From the NCBI GenBank assembly GCA_020205615.1, contig CM035162.1, positions 39,422,464 through 39,486,463 on the forward strand: a stretch of DNA of 64,000 bases. The letters run 5' to 3'. Under the pieces are notes generated by a model. It was not told the DNA's origin. It was given only the letters and a program-made list of their open reading frames with translations, and ran no database searches. The DNA is from Panax quinquefolius. Its lineage: Eukaryota > Streptophyta > Magnoliopsida > Apiales > Araliaceae. Shown one piece after another: positions 22,031 to 34,946 of the stretch; the stretch's first letter is position 1; each line of letters begins with the position of its first letter. Made by a program: the position numbers and the translations under genes.

Positions 22031-22104
22031 GATCCTCATATATATTTCCGTTGATTTAGGAAACCAGCTATATATATATAGCTAGTACGTTTTTTTTCTT
22101 GTTC

Positions 22105-22195
22105 CACCACCAAAACCAGATAAACAGAGAAAACTCATCATCAAACCCCTTCTCTCACACTTATAATAAAATTCAACAACTCGAAGCCTTGAACT
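22105..22195 (+). pseudogene. B3-gene N-terminal fragment
   Basis: 'accaaaaccagataaacaga', 'gaaaactcatcatcaaaccc' and 'aattcaacaactcgaagcc' match the DNA coding for TNQTEKTHQTP...KLDNSKP of copy C, with small frame changes. No B3 domain follows; the text switches to flank-type DNA shared with 15465-15510. Confidence 0.62.
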
Positions 22196-22334
22196 AATGA
22201 CTTGCTATTTCAAAATTTACAAGTGAAAATGATACTACAACTAGTTTTATTTTTGTTGAAACGCCTTCGGATAGACTATAAGTGAGTTACTAACACCTCT
22301 ATATTTAGCTTACTCCAATATCCTAAATATATGA

Positions 22335-22716
22335 TACTCTGTCCTCCGTTCAAGTTTAGTTGTCCTAATTTTTTTTTTGATTTTCTAAATCTATTTGTTA
22401 TCTTTTCATTTTAATGCTATTCTGACCTTATTTTTCTAATACTACCCCCATTTAACTTTATAAAAAAATCTTTAAAAACTACATGACATACATTGAAAAG
22501 AGCAATACTATTAACTTTGATATTGGAAGCACAACTATATTCTTTTTTCCACCTCTCTCTCCTTTATTTTATTAATTAATTAGGAAATTAATTAAAACAA
22601 AAAAGATGATAATATATAGATGGAATAGTTGAGATGAGTAATTTGGAGTCAATTTTTTCCCTTCTTAATATGCATGTATTTGGAAACTAGAACAAGTAAA
22701 CTTGGACGGAACGAGT
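22335..22716. mobile_element. Stowaway-like MITE (intact ends)
   Basis: Left end TACTCTGTCCTCCGTTCAAG and right end (reversed TACTCGTTCCGTCCAAGTTT) form terminal inverted repeats around about 380 bp of non-coding DNA. TACTCCCTCCGT-type ends are typical of Tc1/mariner Stowaway-like MITEs. A second, damaged copy within the same flanking DNA is at 20105-20476, so this was a segmental duplication and not two insertions. Confidence 0.75.
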
Positions 22717-23293
22717 AAAAAATATGATTAACTGTAAATCGTAATTTGAATTATATTTCAAATTTAAGCCGTATACTTCACCATGTCTTCACCCTTTCCT
22801 CTGTTTATATACTATATTCATCCAATTAGTACATGCCATAAATAAAGCATGATTAATATTATCATACTTATAATACCTATACAAATTAGTTAAACAGTTT
22901 TTCGTGAATACAAATTATTGAGGGAAAAAATATGAAAGCACTTCATGCATGATGACTAGTGCCATTACCATTTGTACACATAAATTTTTAAATAAAGATT
23001 TAATGGTCAGAACCGTTTATGGGAGTTATAGGTTTAGAGAAAATAACACGTGTCATTTTTTTGGTTACATTTTTGGGTTGTGATAATGCTATTTTATTTT
23101 AGTTTGTGTAGTTAATTTGATTTTTAAGTAAATTGACTAATTATACGGTGAGAGTAATAGTTAGGAATTTATTCAACTCTTTTGAATACTTGAAGATTAT
23201 GAAAAATACGTGCTCGTGTCTATTTAATGCTAAACAAATTTTCTTATTATATGCATATAAACTTGAGCTCAAAGATTTTTCACCAATATTAAC
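22717..23293. other. Intergenic DNA, nothing recognised
   Basis: AT-rich and non-coding. I see no repeat or gene signature. Confidence 0.6.
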
Positions 23294-23639
23294 TTAGAGC
23301 TTCTCCAAGAGTAGTAACAAAAAAATCTCTTCAAATTGATGTTTGTTGACTTACGTGACAATTTAAAGAGTATTATTTGCTACTTTCATATTTTGTGTCT
23401 CATCAGTCTCCTCAATTTAATACTCATATACATCAAACCCATCAAGCATAATAAATGTTTTTAGCCTTTAATTGTAGATTTGAAAAGTAAGAATGAGGTT
23501 CATATTTGAAGAGTGAGAAGAATATTTGTTGACCTCACGCAAGCGCTTTTGAGAGGTCATTGTCGAGAGATTTTTTACGATATGACTTACCTATTTGAGT
23601 ATGCCAAAGTGGTTGAATAGACTATTAGAGATGCTCTAA
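23294..23639. mobile_element. MITE with TTAGAGC ends beside Helitron H1
   Basis: Left end TTAGAGCTTCTCCAAGAGTA and right end (reversed TTAGAGCATCTCTAATAGTC) are imperfect terminal inverted repeats bounding about 346 bp of non-coding DNA. The ends resemble the widespread 'GAGCATCTCCAA' MITE group of plants, often Tourist/Harbinger-like. The right end is only 12 bp from the Helitron terminus. Confidence 0.6.
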
Positions 23640-23651
23640 ATTGTCTATATA

Positions 23652-23680
23652 CTAGCTATAACCCGTGCCTGAAGGCACGG
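23652..23680 (-). other. Helitron H1 3' terminus: hairpin plus CTAG
   Basis: The perfect 7-bp stem CCGTGCC/GGCACGG with loop TGAA (23663-23680) is followed on the minus strand by GTTATAGCTAG. This subterminal hairpin 10-12 bases before CTRR is the Helitron transposition terminator. The identical structure ends H2. Confidence 0.92.
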
Positions 23681-25889
23681 CATAACAAAAAAATAAATTA
23701 AAATTTGAAAAATATTACATTAACTAAAGACACATACTACCACAACAATTAATACAAACTCAATCATCCACATAAGTGGTAGCGATAACTCGTGATATCT
23801 GGGACTTGCACTGTTCTTTCTTAACAAACACATGCTACTAAGAGGAAAATTATCTCCTAGTGACACAAAATCTAGACGCATCATGTACATATAACAACCA
23901 TCTTGAAATTAGATTAGATTAATACCAGTGCATGATGTACATATAACAACATAAAGGCACGACGTAATAAAAACATTAAGCTAGTCTGTATTAATTTCAA
24001 GAAATTTCGGCAGAGTTTCCTTTAAAAATAGAACTCCAAAAAATTTTAAACCTGTCTACAAAACTTACAATCATCAATACATATACAAACCACCAAAAAA
24101 ACAATCATTTCGTACCAAAAAATAATCATAACCAGGTATAATTAGTTAACTTTACAAAAGATGGAACCAAAAATATACAAACATGCAGAAAATGATAATT
24201 CTAGTTACAAACGTTTTGAGCATAAGACCCATTACTTTACAGCTTACACCAAGTATTCTTTACAGCTTACACCAAGTATCCTTCAATGTATACCTGAAAA
24301 TATTATCGAAATATGTGAGTCAAAATAAAACAATCAGAATCCAAACATAAGAACCCTTACTTTACTTTGAATTATCTAAAAAATAAATGAGCGCACACAT
24401 ATTTACTTTATGAACAACGCAACGCTTTGAAAGTGATCCTCACCTTATCACTACCTAATCCTCAACCTTCATATAGATTCCAGTACTCGGTCCTAATAAA
24501 CGTTTTGAGAAAAGCTTGGCAGCATGACATTCTTTAGTCAAAGGTCGCAAACCCCTGCAGTAGCAAAAGAAACATAATACACAAATTACTCAATTTGACT
24601 ATTGTCATAAGTTTCTCTCTCCCATTTTCTCCACATGGCCGTATTTTTTTAGAATTATGAATAAACTGATATTAATGAGAATGTTCGACTGTGCTATTCT
24701 CCATTAAGACTCAGTTCAAAGCTTTAGCCTTTGTTTAAAGATTATTTTTCCTATTGATCATAGAAAAGAAGGCATGATGGAGATGGAGATGTAGATGTAG
24801 ATGGAGATGGAGATATAAATGACATCCGCAGATTATTTCTTCTAGTCTTTATGTTTTATTATTGATCGTTAGGAGTTAGTCTATACCTAATGCTAAACTT
24901 GAAAAAAATAAATTAAAAAGAAATCTATAATACTAATCTGCAAAAATAAATGTATACCAAAAAACAATCTATAATTATGAAAGTGATCCAAATTTTCACA
25001 TAACTCAATATGAAAGTAAATAGCTTAATTTTTTAAAAGTAAATCATGATTCATCACTAACTAATAATTCATATAAGGTTATAATTTCTCCTTTGCTTCC
25101 AGAACTCGCAATTTCTTGTTCTCTCTTTTATACTATAAGACAATGAGTGCACAAAAAAACCACCCTCACCAAAAAAAGACACAAATAAGTACTTCAAAAA
25201 GAGTATAAATCAGCTATGTTCCGGGAATATTTATTTCAACAGTAAATCAAGATGGCTCAAGTTAGGATAGGTTGTTTCAATATGTTCAAGGACTAAATGC
25301 TACTCTTGGGCTCAATGTAACCTTAAAATTTAAGGTTAATATCAATAGTATTATTCGTATGACAAGAATTTGAGACTTGATTCGCTCAAGTGGTTACAAT
25401 AAATATGTTCAAAATATTATTTAATAATGCCACCGCCTTCTCATCTCCTAAGAATTATAACTACGACAACCGTAATATTGGACTTATGACCTGCTTTTCC
25501 ATTCCCAAGTGTCTAAGAGCGAATCTAATCAGATACTTTTCAGTTTTTAATCTCTCTCAAAATGACAATATTAGGTGCTGCCAATTAGTTTTGAAATTAG
25601 GGTATTGGAAATTTGAATTAGAAACATCCCAGTTCGAGGGTTTTGATTTTGATATGAATTTTTATATTGGGTAGGGAAAATGTTAATCAAAAATCCTAAT
25701 TTCAAGATTACTAAAGGAGTAGACTAAAGGTACGACATACATTAAAACTAACAAATAAAGAGCATTTCAAATCAAGAAAGAAGTTTGTTGATTGCTTGGA
25801 ACGTAACAAAAGTTATGAACCAATTACCTGACCTAAGTTGCAAAACATTAAAATGGTAATATTTATACAGAGTCCAACAACACCTCCAA
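23681..25889 (-). other. H1 3' non-coding region
   Basis: About 2.2 kb between the helicase gene and the terminus, matched nearly throughout by 47629-49899 in H2. It includes a (GGAGAT)/(GTAGAT) microsatellite at 24775-24820 and a two-copy 'tttacagcttacaccaagta' repeat at 24236-24285, both also in H2. Open frames here (for example 25390-25674) are not supported as genes. Confidence 0.75.
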
Positions 25890-28800
25890 ATATACGATAT
25901 TTGTCGTGGTAGATGATCCATTAGGAGGGAGAAGGACACTAATGCGATCAGCCGACGTGCACCTAGACATGGCCACATATAGGTGACCGTAATTTGAATA
26001 CAAAAGGTGACAGCAGATCTACACCAACAAACTTGACCGACCGGCCTCATGCGACTTATTGATTGTCATAAAGATATGTTAAGCGACTTGGGGAATTGGC
26101 GTCTAGTCATTTGAAATGGTAAATCTTTGGACGACGGTGATAATGATATTCGCGGGATGAAACACAGATTCGAAGATTTGTCACCAGTTAGAATTCAAGC
26201 CTCAATAACCCGCGATGCACACTTGACCACCATTAGTCTAGTCCCGTTACAGGGTCCATCTTTTGGGGCTATATTCCTCAACAATATGATGGGGCACCCG
26301 ACCTTTAGCTCCAACTTGAAAGGCGGTAAACCTGGTGGGTTTAGAGAATTTAGAAACTCACTTGGATATTTATTAGTGGTAGAACGACAGAGTTCGTCCC
26401 CATCTGACACCTTGTCAGCTGCCAAGGAGGTATACGTCACGCCAGGATAAATTTGTAGAGCAGCATCATTGATGGCGCAGACATCATCATTCCGAGCAGA
26501 AAGAATTGTGCGCTCAGTTAAGTAGGATGGGGTTACCACACTGAGCACATCTAGTTGTGGATAAACTCTGGAAATTAGTTCATGCAAAGTTCGACACCTG
26601 TGTATCGTTGGAGGAAGTTCCAGAGTATCTTGCGTACCGATCCCAATCTAAGTATGATGTGAAACATATCAGTACATATAAATGAATAATTAAATGAATA
26701 ATCAGTAATATAAATCACCTCTTCCAAGAAGGATGCGTGAGAAGAATTTGCGGGATGATTGCTATTCGCACGCATGTTTATGCTCAAAGTCAATACGCAC
26801 ACACTTTCGCCCACATTGTAGAACGTCTTAAAGATGCACCAACAATTTGTTCTCGCCACCCTTTAGGTATCATCGGTAGTATTTGACGAAAAATCCCAAA
26901 TTTAGCACAATCGTGATACCACCGAATGGTCGGCTTATCATCACGGACGCCACGGCGTGTGCGATCAATCGCCTCAACACCATGTCGATGATGCATGGAA
27001 CTTCGTCCCATATTATCAAGCGAGCCTCCTAAATAATTCCCCATGCGGTGGATCGTTTGCTTTGAAACCACGCATCGAGCTTATGATATCGAATGGAATG
27101 CAAAATGTAGAATGAGCTTTAACCGCCTAACAACAACAACAACAATGCAATTCTGATGAAGCAAATCAGAATGACGATATGACCCTCATCACGCATTTTA
27201 GTGGTGATGGTGTTGTGTACAAAAGGTTTTCCCAGCCTCGCACCTCCACCGAGGAAAAACATTTTGCCTCGATTTTCAAAGAACGGAGATAGTGATAGCA
27301 TCATGTCGTGACGTTGAGCATTATTTAAAACATCAATATTCAAAAGGTCATTCAGTTGATTAGCTTCATTTCGTAGTTGCATATGATCAATCAACAATCT
27401 ATTACTTGAAACAGAACTCCAATTTTGAACGGGGTGTGGCATAGGTGGGAAGTCATCCAATATTTTGCCAGATTCATGTAGCAACTGATCAATCAAATAT
27501 AAACCGTAATCTTCAATTTGAGACTGTGTTGGATCGTATATGCCAAAAGTTGTTTGTAGCTTATGACGAAGATCATCACATATATGGACGGAGAATTGAT
27601 TCCACAGAATGCATGGCTGTATTGGGGAGCATTCTAGCAGAATGATGCAGAATAGTCTCCGTAACTGGTATCCCGTATTCATGGTTGAAGCCTCTTGGAG
27701 GCATTGTACCCACTCTGCATCATCTTCCAGGAGCCCCATAGCTACACACGCTGATTTAAAACTATCATGAAACACACCATTGATCGTGCGTAGACCATCA
27801 AAAGAATGCTGTCCTCTGACAACTGTTAATAGCAATCGAAGGTAAAATCACTCCCCGTAATCATGGGCGTGTAAAGTATAATCTGCCAATTGCAAACCCA
27901 CTCATCCTCTTGAGTCCAAATCTTCCACCTTTGTTCCAAACGAAATGTTGGGGAAATTCTTGGTATGTGTAGGCACGCAACATCATTTAAAGAACAACAA
28001 CAAAAAGAATCCAATGAGTTGTGATTTGACTCCTGCACCCAAGTCTTATTGTTTCAAGTGTTTTAGTAGGATCGTAAACAACTTGATGCATCCTGTAAAT
28101 GTAGATCTAGCCGCATAACCGCAGAATTTCTTCATGAAGAGGATAACCAAGAGTCGCCACGCAAATTTCTTTGTTTCATCCAATATACCTTGCATCAAGG
28201 TATTGCTTTATCTCATTGTTTCCATCTGGTCCCTCTAAAACCATAGTTGTGCGGTCATGACCTTTATAAATGTATTTGTGGATATATTTGACGCACCTCA
28301 TTCATGCACAGACCTCTACATTTATATGACAGTTAAACTTTCTTGATAGGTGTGGATTGTTAGGTACGACGTCTCGATTATCAAATTTATGCCCTCTGGT
28401 GGTGTAAGACTGACCATTACGGCGACGACGGTAAACAGGGTACCCATGTTCATCCATAGTAGTCGAATCTGCAAAGGCTTTTGGATAATGGAACCGGCAT
28501 GCACCGTTCACCATGCAAGTTGAATAAGGGTTTCGAGAACCACAGGGACCATAAACCATACAACTCTTGATTGTTTCGTACAGAGTTGGATCAGTGGATG
28601 GATCTGGGAATTCAGCACTAACTAACCGATCCACTTGTGAAGTTGTTTGAATCTTGTCAGGGCCATGAATGAAGAATAAAGCATGCATATGTGGTAACCC
28701 TCATTTCTGGAACTCAATGGTGAATACATGAGCAACTTTTCGACCAAAAATTTGTTCATTTTTTACCTCATGCATCAAGGCACGCCGTTTTAACTCAAAT

Positions 28801-30380
28801 ACACGGGCAACTATGTCTGGACGATCCAAAGAGGTTTGGTGTTCAAGTAAGGCAGCTGTTATTTTGGGCCATTTTGGGTTGGCCGTCATGGTGAGAAAGA
28901 TGTCAGGGTGTTGGTGGTACCTTGTAATGACCATAGAGTCATGAAAAATCTGGCTCATGTTACGTGCACTCCCAGTAAAGGACGATGGCAGAAAAAAACG
29001 TTATCCGATCTGATCGGGGCCCAACTCATCAACACTGCCGTCACACAAATTTGCATAAATCTCACGACGCAACTTATCCTAATTGAGTCTGATGTAAGAC
29101 AACCTGTTTTGCTCCGTTGATGCCCAAGCATCTACTATAAACTCTTGAAATAACTTTCCTCCTCTAAGAATTGTAGAATACTTGGTGGGACGTGGAAATA
29201 TACGATAACTGTAAAATTGCATCTGTGTCATCCTTCTTACTGAAAAATCATTTTGTTCGGAGTTCCACTGTCGTAGACCAGGTTCCCAACCAAGCTCACC
29301 GGTAGGGAATAGAAGTACATAGTGTAATGGTAAATATGCTGGATGACACTCATTGATCTGGTTCAGGGCTCTATTATCTCCTTTTAGGTGCAGAACAATA
29401 TCCCGCATACCACAACTCTCACTACCATCACCAGGCAAAATCACAGCTATTTCATCTGTGGTTGGAAGATTATACTGATGCCTATTAGTTGATGAGGTGT
29501 AATGAAGGTGAGCACATAAATCATGATCTGAAGATTCTGACTCAGTTAGTATTTCATGGGCACGCTTTGTACTTTAAAAGCAAAATGATTCAATCGACAA
29601 CAAACAATTCTCATGCAAGGTTGAGGACATCTCGACATAAGTTATTATTCCGCGCACACCGAATATCCAATGCAGTGGCTGGGTCATATATGTACAACTG
29701 ACAGTAGATGGGTGCGCGACCATCCGGGGGTAACAATGACCCGGTATGGTGACATAATTCTCCATAGATAGTGAATGATGTTGGCCCTCTTGAGTTGAGT
29801 AATCTGTCGTCAAGCTTAGCACCCAAGCTCGTGAAAGCATTAGCTGCATTGTACTCCGTAATATGCCGACAAAATGATTTTGCTTGACCATCATGGCCAT
29901 CAAACAATGCACGAATAGGAGGTGGGGGTGCAATGAGTTCCGGTAACTTAATTTTGCCTTGTAGACAACATGTTCCTAATCTTGAATTGGACAATCCTGT
30001 GCGAGATAATCATTCATCCCGCCAATGTAAGGCTGAACAATAAGGACACTGAATATTCATCGGCCCGAGAAAATGACGCTCATTATTGACAGGGATAATA
30101 ACATTCATTTCATCATCACTAAACATACTGTCAACATCGCTAAAGGGTTCTGGTGGGAATCTACAAATAAAAATTGTATGTACACAAATATGAGAAGTAA
30201 GAAAATAGTAGGCAACTAATAAACTATGTAGAATATACATACACCGTTAGATCTGCTGAGCAGAGACGACGCCATGAGGACATTGTCGTCATTGATGAGA
30301 ATCTTGGTGCGAATCTGGGGACAACTTCATAGTGATCAAAGCTTGTCTCTAAATTTCGAGGCTGACTTTAAAGGTCGCAC
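25890..30380 (-). pseudogene. Helitron Rep-helicase (RepHel), H1 copy, degenerate
   Basis: RepHel nicks and joins DNA and unwinds it during rolling-circle transposition. On the minus strand: an upstream exon (SFDHYEVVPRFAP, about 30250-30350), an intron ending TTTGTAG near 30162, then GPMNIQCPYCSALHW (30010-30075); RALFDGHDGQAKSFCRHI (about 29890); the helitron-like N domain with AYLPLHYVLLFPTGELGWEPG and SQIFHDSMVITRYHQHPDIF (28700-29440); and the Rep HUH block GLPHMHALFFIHG, which follows an in-frame TGA (28701-28703). The Tyr motif KYIHKYIYKGHD (about 28260-28300) also follows a stop. The PIF1-type helicase (25890-27840) has an altered Walker A, GGGARLGKP (about 27225-27255), and a C-terminal part broken by a stop at 26195. 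No active protein is possible. Confidence 0.92.
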
Positions 30381-31928
30381 TAGAATAAAAAGAATAAAGC
30401 AGTCATTGAATGAAAACTCGTCTGGACGCAATTTGTAGGTGTTAGATAACATTCCAAATTATTTGTCCTCGACCTTTTTGTGGAAGGTGTGCTATAAGGC
30501 TCTCTGCAATGGAGTTAGGTCTTGCAGATCATGACGTAAGTGGTTGTGGGGAGTGTAAATCACCCAGATTTTCCTATACAACTATCGAACATGGGAAAGA
30601 CAATACATTACAACTATATTTTTCCTCAAGAGCAAAAAAGATACGATCAAGTACTTGATCAAAAACTTACCAAAGAGGTAGACATATTTTCTTTTCCATT
30701 TGTCCGTGAATTAGTGGGCGTGTGACATACTCGTGTTTCCCGCACAAGACGCATTCATTCGCATTGCGTGTAGTTAGTTTTATGTATTTTAATCCAAATA
30801 CAAACAATGACAATAATAATTGTACCTCGACATCGCACAATTGAGTAGGCAAATTTTCACCAATATCAGTATGCGAAGAGATTGTTGGGAATGCGAGGGA
30901 CCGCAGAACCATGTTAGCAAGTAGAGCATGCTTGGAGAATTGGGAGAGGACTTGGGTGGTGTTAATACAGAAAGTCTTTGGGTAGAGGTTGAGTGTAATT
31001 CTCGTAACGCCTCTTTCTCGACGCAGCATTGTGCCATCTTATGCCGCTGAACACGCACTACTATCATTATGATTTTCGTTCACGCTTAGCGCTTTGGGCC
31101 TTAATTTTAGAGGAAGAGAAATTTGATGCGGAGCCTAAGATAGAAGTGATGTGTGAAATAAGTTAAATAATTAGCGAACTAATATAATTTCAAATCCCTG
31201 ATAGAAATTGCATTAATTTACTACAAGTAAACACAACGTAGCAATTTACGAAGGGGAAACAAAAAAATTAAGAAAACTAACTAAGAAAACCAATACATAA
31301 TTTGGACAATATGTTAGCAGGTCAAAAATCAAATTCATGTAGAGCTGCGAAATTCATGTAAGAATAGAGTTGTGTGTGCGTGAGAGAGATGTGTAAGGGT
31401 GAGAGTGAAGGGTGAGGAACTCAAAAACCAACACGTTAGATAGGTATTAGATATGATGTGTTAAATAATTTTTATAAATACTTGAAGAACGATCAGTACA
31501 ACATACCGATTGAGTAACCCAATTTTCTTTTCCAGTTGAGCTGCCAATTTTTTGTTTCCCCTTCGTCGAAGATGGAGCGATTCTTAGGTTGTTCAAGTGA
31601 TTCACATTTGAATTCGCCTAGGAAGTACAAAATAAGGCATTAGGTTAGCATGTCCAAAAAACATAACTTTTTAAAATCAAATTCATAAGAAATATCGCTC
31701 TCATAATAATACCACAACACAACAATTCTACTTGATGATGGTATGGAGTCGTAATGCGAGAGAGAAGTGTAAGAGTGAGCGTGAGACCGAGACCCACAAT
31801 TTAGTGTATAATGCTCTAAACAATTTTTAATATTACCGCTGATTAATAACATACCTATTGATTAATATTACCTTATCCATATGTAATTGATTAAGCACAT
31901 ATCTGCATATATATATTTATACTATAGA
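30381..31928 (-). other. H1 5' region with exon-like segments
   Basis: No complete gene. Two minus-strand stretches look coding and end at GT-type donors: 31500-31600 (SSTKGKQKIGSSTGKENWV, then GTATGT) and 30675-30760 (NECVLCGKHEYVTRPLIHG... then GTAAGT). They may be 5' exons of RepHel or captured host exons; I recognise neither. The 5' terminus TCTATAGTATAAATATATAT lies at 31928. Confidence 0.45.
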
Positions 31929-32634
31929 TTGTTCTGTAAGAGAGGAAGTTGAATCAGAATAAAAGGTTGAGTTTAACTTCTTTAATTGGTGTCATTTTTC
32001 ATTAAGAATAATGTTCATGAAAAGGATTTCAACGAATTTGATTTTCTGGAAGAAAACAAAAAGAACATCCAAATATATAGGAATCTATGTGATAAGGTTT
32101 AAGTCCCTGAATAATGTTATTACGCGTTAGGAGGCACATGAAAGTGAGAAATTCAGTATTCGGATGAATTCAATTCGATAAATCAGAAAGGAAAGAAACA
32201 ATAAAAAAGAAATTTAAAAGTTTTCTCCACATAAATAGTTATCAAGTGTAATTAAATAGAATATTAGATATAACTTTATCAACACTAACTCTTATTAGTT
32301 TTCATCTAACTTACTCAAATAGTGAAAATTGTACACCGTGACACTTAATCATCGTGAACACATGCAATAATTTAATAAAGGAATTAGAGAAAATACTTTT
32401 TCTTAAGGTGGTAGCTTTCAAACAACACATAAAAATGAACAATACAAAAAAACAATCTAATACTTACATTATTCTTCAAATTCATACAATTCTATAATTC
32501 TAAAAGTCAGAAAATATTTCATAACAAATATACTTTTAGTGACAATCAAATGGTATGATTCGATATACCTCTAATGTCGGAGCAGAGGGAGTATTTATTT
32601 TAAAGCCAATACAACTGACTGTTCAATCTGAAGG
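31929..32634. other. Spacer between the two Helitrons
   Basis: About 700 bp of AT-rich DNA with no gene. Its right end (about 32574-32595, 'gtcggagcagagggagtatt') resembles one end of a Stowaway-like MITE. It does not resemble H1's 5' region, so H2's own 5' end is not here. Confidence 0.6.
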
Positions 32635-32681
32635 CCTCCATTTGAATTATAAATGCGAAAAAATTATAATTCAAATGGAGG
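32635..32681. repeat. Perfect 18-bp inverted repeat at the H2 truncation point
   Basis: Arms CCTCCATTTGAATTATAA (32635-32652) and its exact reverse complement (32664-32681) flank an 11-base loop. Helitron homology to H1 begins at the right arm (the 'ggcacccatct' text), so the hairpin sits on the breakpoint. Confidence 0.9.
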
Positions 32682-33075
32682 CACCCATCTTGTCGTCATT
32701 AGACATATATGACCCACCTAACGCATTGGATATTCTTGTGCGGCGCGAATAATAACTTGTGTTGAGATGTCCTCAACATCGCATGTAATTGTTTGTTGTC
32801 AGTGAATCATTTTGCTTTAAAGTACAAACGTGCCCATGAAATACTAACTGAGTCAGAATCTTCAGATCATGATTTACGTGCTCACCTTCATTACACCTCA
32901 TCAACTAATAGGCATCAGTATAATCTTCCAACCACAGATGAAATAGCTGTGATTTTGCCTGGTGATGGTAGTGAGAGTAGTGGTATGCGGGATATTGTTC
33001 TGCACCTAAAAGGAGATAATAGAGCCCTGAACCAGATCAATGAGTGTCATCCAGCATATTTACCATTACACTATG
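32682..33075 (+). pseudogene. H2 RepHel, N-terminal segment
   Basis: Matches H1 29440-29710: IYDPPNALDI (about 32710), NHFALKYKRAHEI (about 32805), ESSDHDLRAHLHYTSS and DEIAVILPGDGSESSGMRDI (32860-33000), ending ECHPAYLPLHYV at 33075, where the solo LTR interrupts the codon series. The frame from 32793 is open across this stretch. Confidence 0.88.
33071..33075. repeat. Target duplication CTATG (left) of the solo LTR
   Basis: CTATG, repeated at 34947-34951 immediately after the LTR. H1 shows the uninterrupted ancestral text at 29315-29325 (reversed). Confidence 0.93.
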
Positions 33076-34946
33076 TGAAAGTATTATGCATACAAGCCAA
33101 TCATGTATGATGATAAAGCATATACTGTGTAATCAATCTTATTTATTTATTAATAAAAGAATTATTTATTAAAGGCATTTATTATCTACATGGTGCTGTT
33201 TTAATAATATGTGATAAACTCATAGTTTTAAGCAACGCTTTTAGAATAATGATGATGATCATTCTAATGAGATCTAAATTCTTAGAAAGCTTAAAACTAA
33301 AATAGTTCTCAATCATTGAATTACTAAATTGGGGATTAGTGAATCCGGATAGATTGGTACATACGTTGTTTGCTCATTGGATGAGGATGATTGATCTCAT
33401 GATCATTTGTGTGGAGACACTAAAGCAAGTATGTAGGTGCTTATTAGAGAATAAGTTCACTTTGACGCATTGACTTCGCTAAGGAATACCTAATGGAGTT
33501 TTACTTACACCGTCAATAGAATTCAGAAAGTGATAGTAGTCAAAATGATCCTTAGACTTGAGATCATCATAGTATCTTATATATAATGAATCGCACTTCG
33601 ACTTATTCCTTAAGACTCTTAGAGTATATCAAAGGGTATGCTTGGGTGTAATAAGTTATATATGAAGATAATGAATGATCAATAAAGAATCTACCACTTC
33701 TAGTAAAAGGAGAAATGTCCTATGTGATTCGATAAATGACAACCCAGGAATCCTTGGCCAAGGTGGAATGAAATTAGAAAGTAGTTTCTAATTTGCATTC
33801 ATTAGGAGTTGTGCATTTAGGAATCGAAATACATATAATTAAATAAAATAAGACTTGACAAAGAATTCCATGCCTTATATTTAATTGGGACATCAGTATG
33901 GTGGAAGGATTGAATTGTCACGGTAACTATTTACTCAAAGGTTCTTTTATGATTAATGTTGAAATCTATATTATCTCGAAAAGTCGTTGATCGCTAGGAG
34001 GCTTATCCCTATCAGAGAATAAATATTATTTATTTAAATAAATTATTTGTTTAATTTATTTATTTAAATGAGATTAGAATTGTTCTAATTGATTTATTCA
34101 CAACCTGGTTTAATATGGAGAACCTAAAGGGTCACACCATAAAAGGAAGAATAATTATTTAAGAAGTTAATGGCATAATTGTAATAATATGTTAAGTATA
34201 TTTAATTTAATCTATGGTGATTGAATAAATTAAATAGCTTAATATTTATTATTTAATATTTTAGAAATATTAAATATAAATTAATAAGAGGAGTCTTATT
34301 AATATTATTACAATTATTATTATTTTAATTTCTAAAAGGTTTAGGAATTAATTTAATATAAGTATTTCTCATTTATTCCTAATTGGATTAGGAAAGAAAA
34401 TTAGTTAAAGGAATTTAATTAATTACCCCTAATAGGATTAGGGGCCCATTTAATTAAAAGAGTTTAATTAAATAAATAATATCTTATTTTAATTAAAATA
34501 GGTTTACATGATATCTTTATAAGAGGAGTCTTATATTAGATATCTAATATACGTAATTCCTAGAGTTGAGAGTATGCCTCCTTTTTCCTATACGAGATAG
34601 GAAAAACTAGGGTTTGAGCCAATACCCTTCTTCTTCTTGAAAATTCTTCTTCTTTTTGGTGGATCACCTATAGAGGCCATACACTTGGGTGGCTTACATT
34701 GATCAAAGGAAGGAATCAACCCTTTAGATTCAAGGAGATCGCGGAGAAGTAGGAGGTGAACTCGTACCTGAGGAAGCTCGTTTCTACAAGGGTATGATTT
34801 CATAATTTCTTATTCTTCGTTTAATTAATATGCATAAAGGATTATCCGGGTAATTGGTTTGTGAAAAAATTTTAAAATCTGATTTTATTTCGCTTCCGCT
34901 AAATTTTTCAATTTGATTGCTACTTTGATTTTCACAAAACCTAACA
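33076..34946 (+). mobile_element. Solo LTR (copia, 1.87 kb) inside H2
   Basis: Begins TGAAAGTATTATGCATACAA and ends ACCTAACA, flanked by the 5-bp duplication CTATG. It is the same LTR family as 35145-37041 and 42475-44360 but more diverged. With no internal region and matching target duplications it is a solo LTR, produced by recombination between the two LTRs of a complete element. Its orientation is given by comparison with those LTRs. Confidence 0.93.

Larger units (their letters stand above)
23652..31928 (-). mobile_element. Helitron H1 (8.3 kb, both termini recognisable)
   Basis: On the minus strand it starts TCTATAGTATAAATATATAT at 31928, preceded by A. It ends with a hairpin and CTAG at 23652, followed by T. 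These are the expected 5'-TC, CTAG-3' and A/T target of Helitrons, which leave no target duplication. It carries a decayed Rep-helicase gene (25890-30380), a non-coding 3' region of about 2.2 kb and a 5' region of about 1.5 kb. The 3' part is highly similar to H2 (44366-49928) in inverted orientation. The 5' terminus is assigned from its motif alone because H2 lacks that end. Confidence 0.85.

Noticed and set aside
26127..26450. Plus-strand frame in H1 (and the mirror-image frame at 47070-47372)
   Set aside because: Antisense shadow of the conserved helicase C-terminal exon; both copies show it because the sense strand is conserved.
31929..32634. Searched for the missing 5' terminus of H2 in the spacer
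   Set aside because: No TCTATA-type start on the plus strand and no similarity to H1's 5' region; H2 is better explained as truncated at the hairpin.
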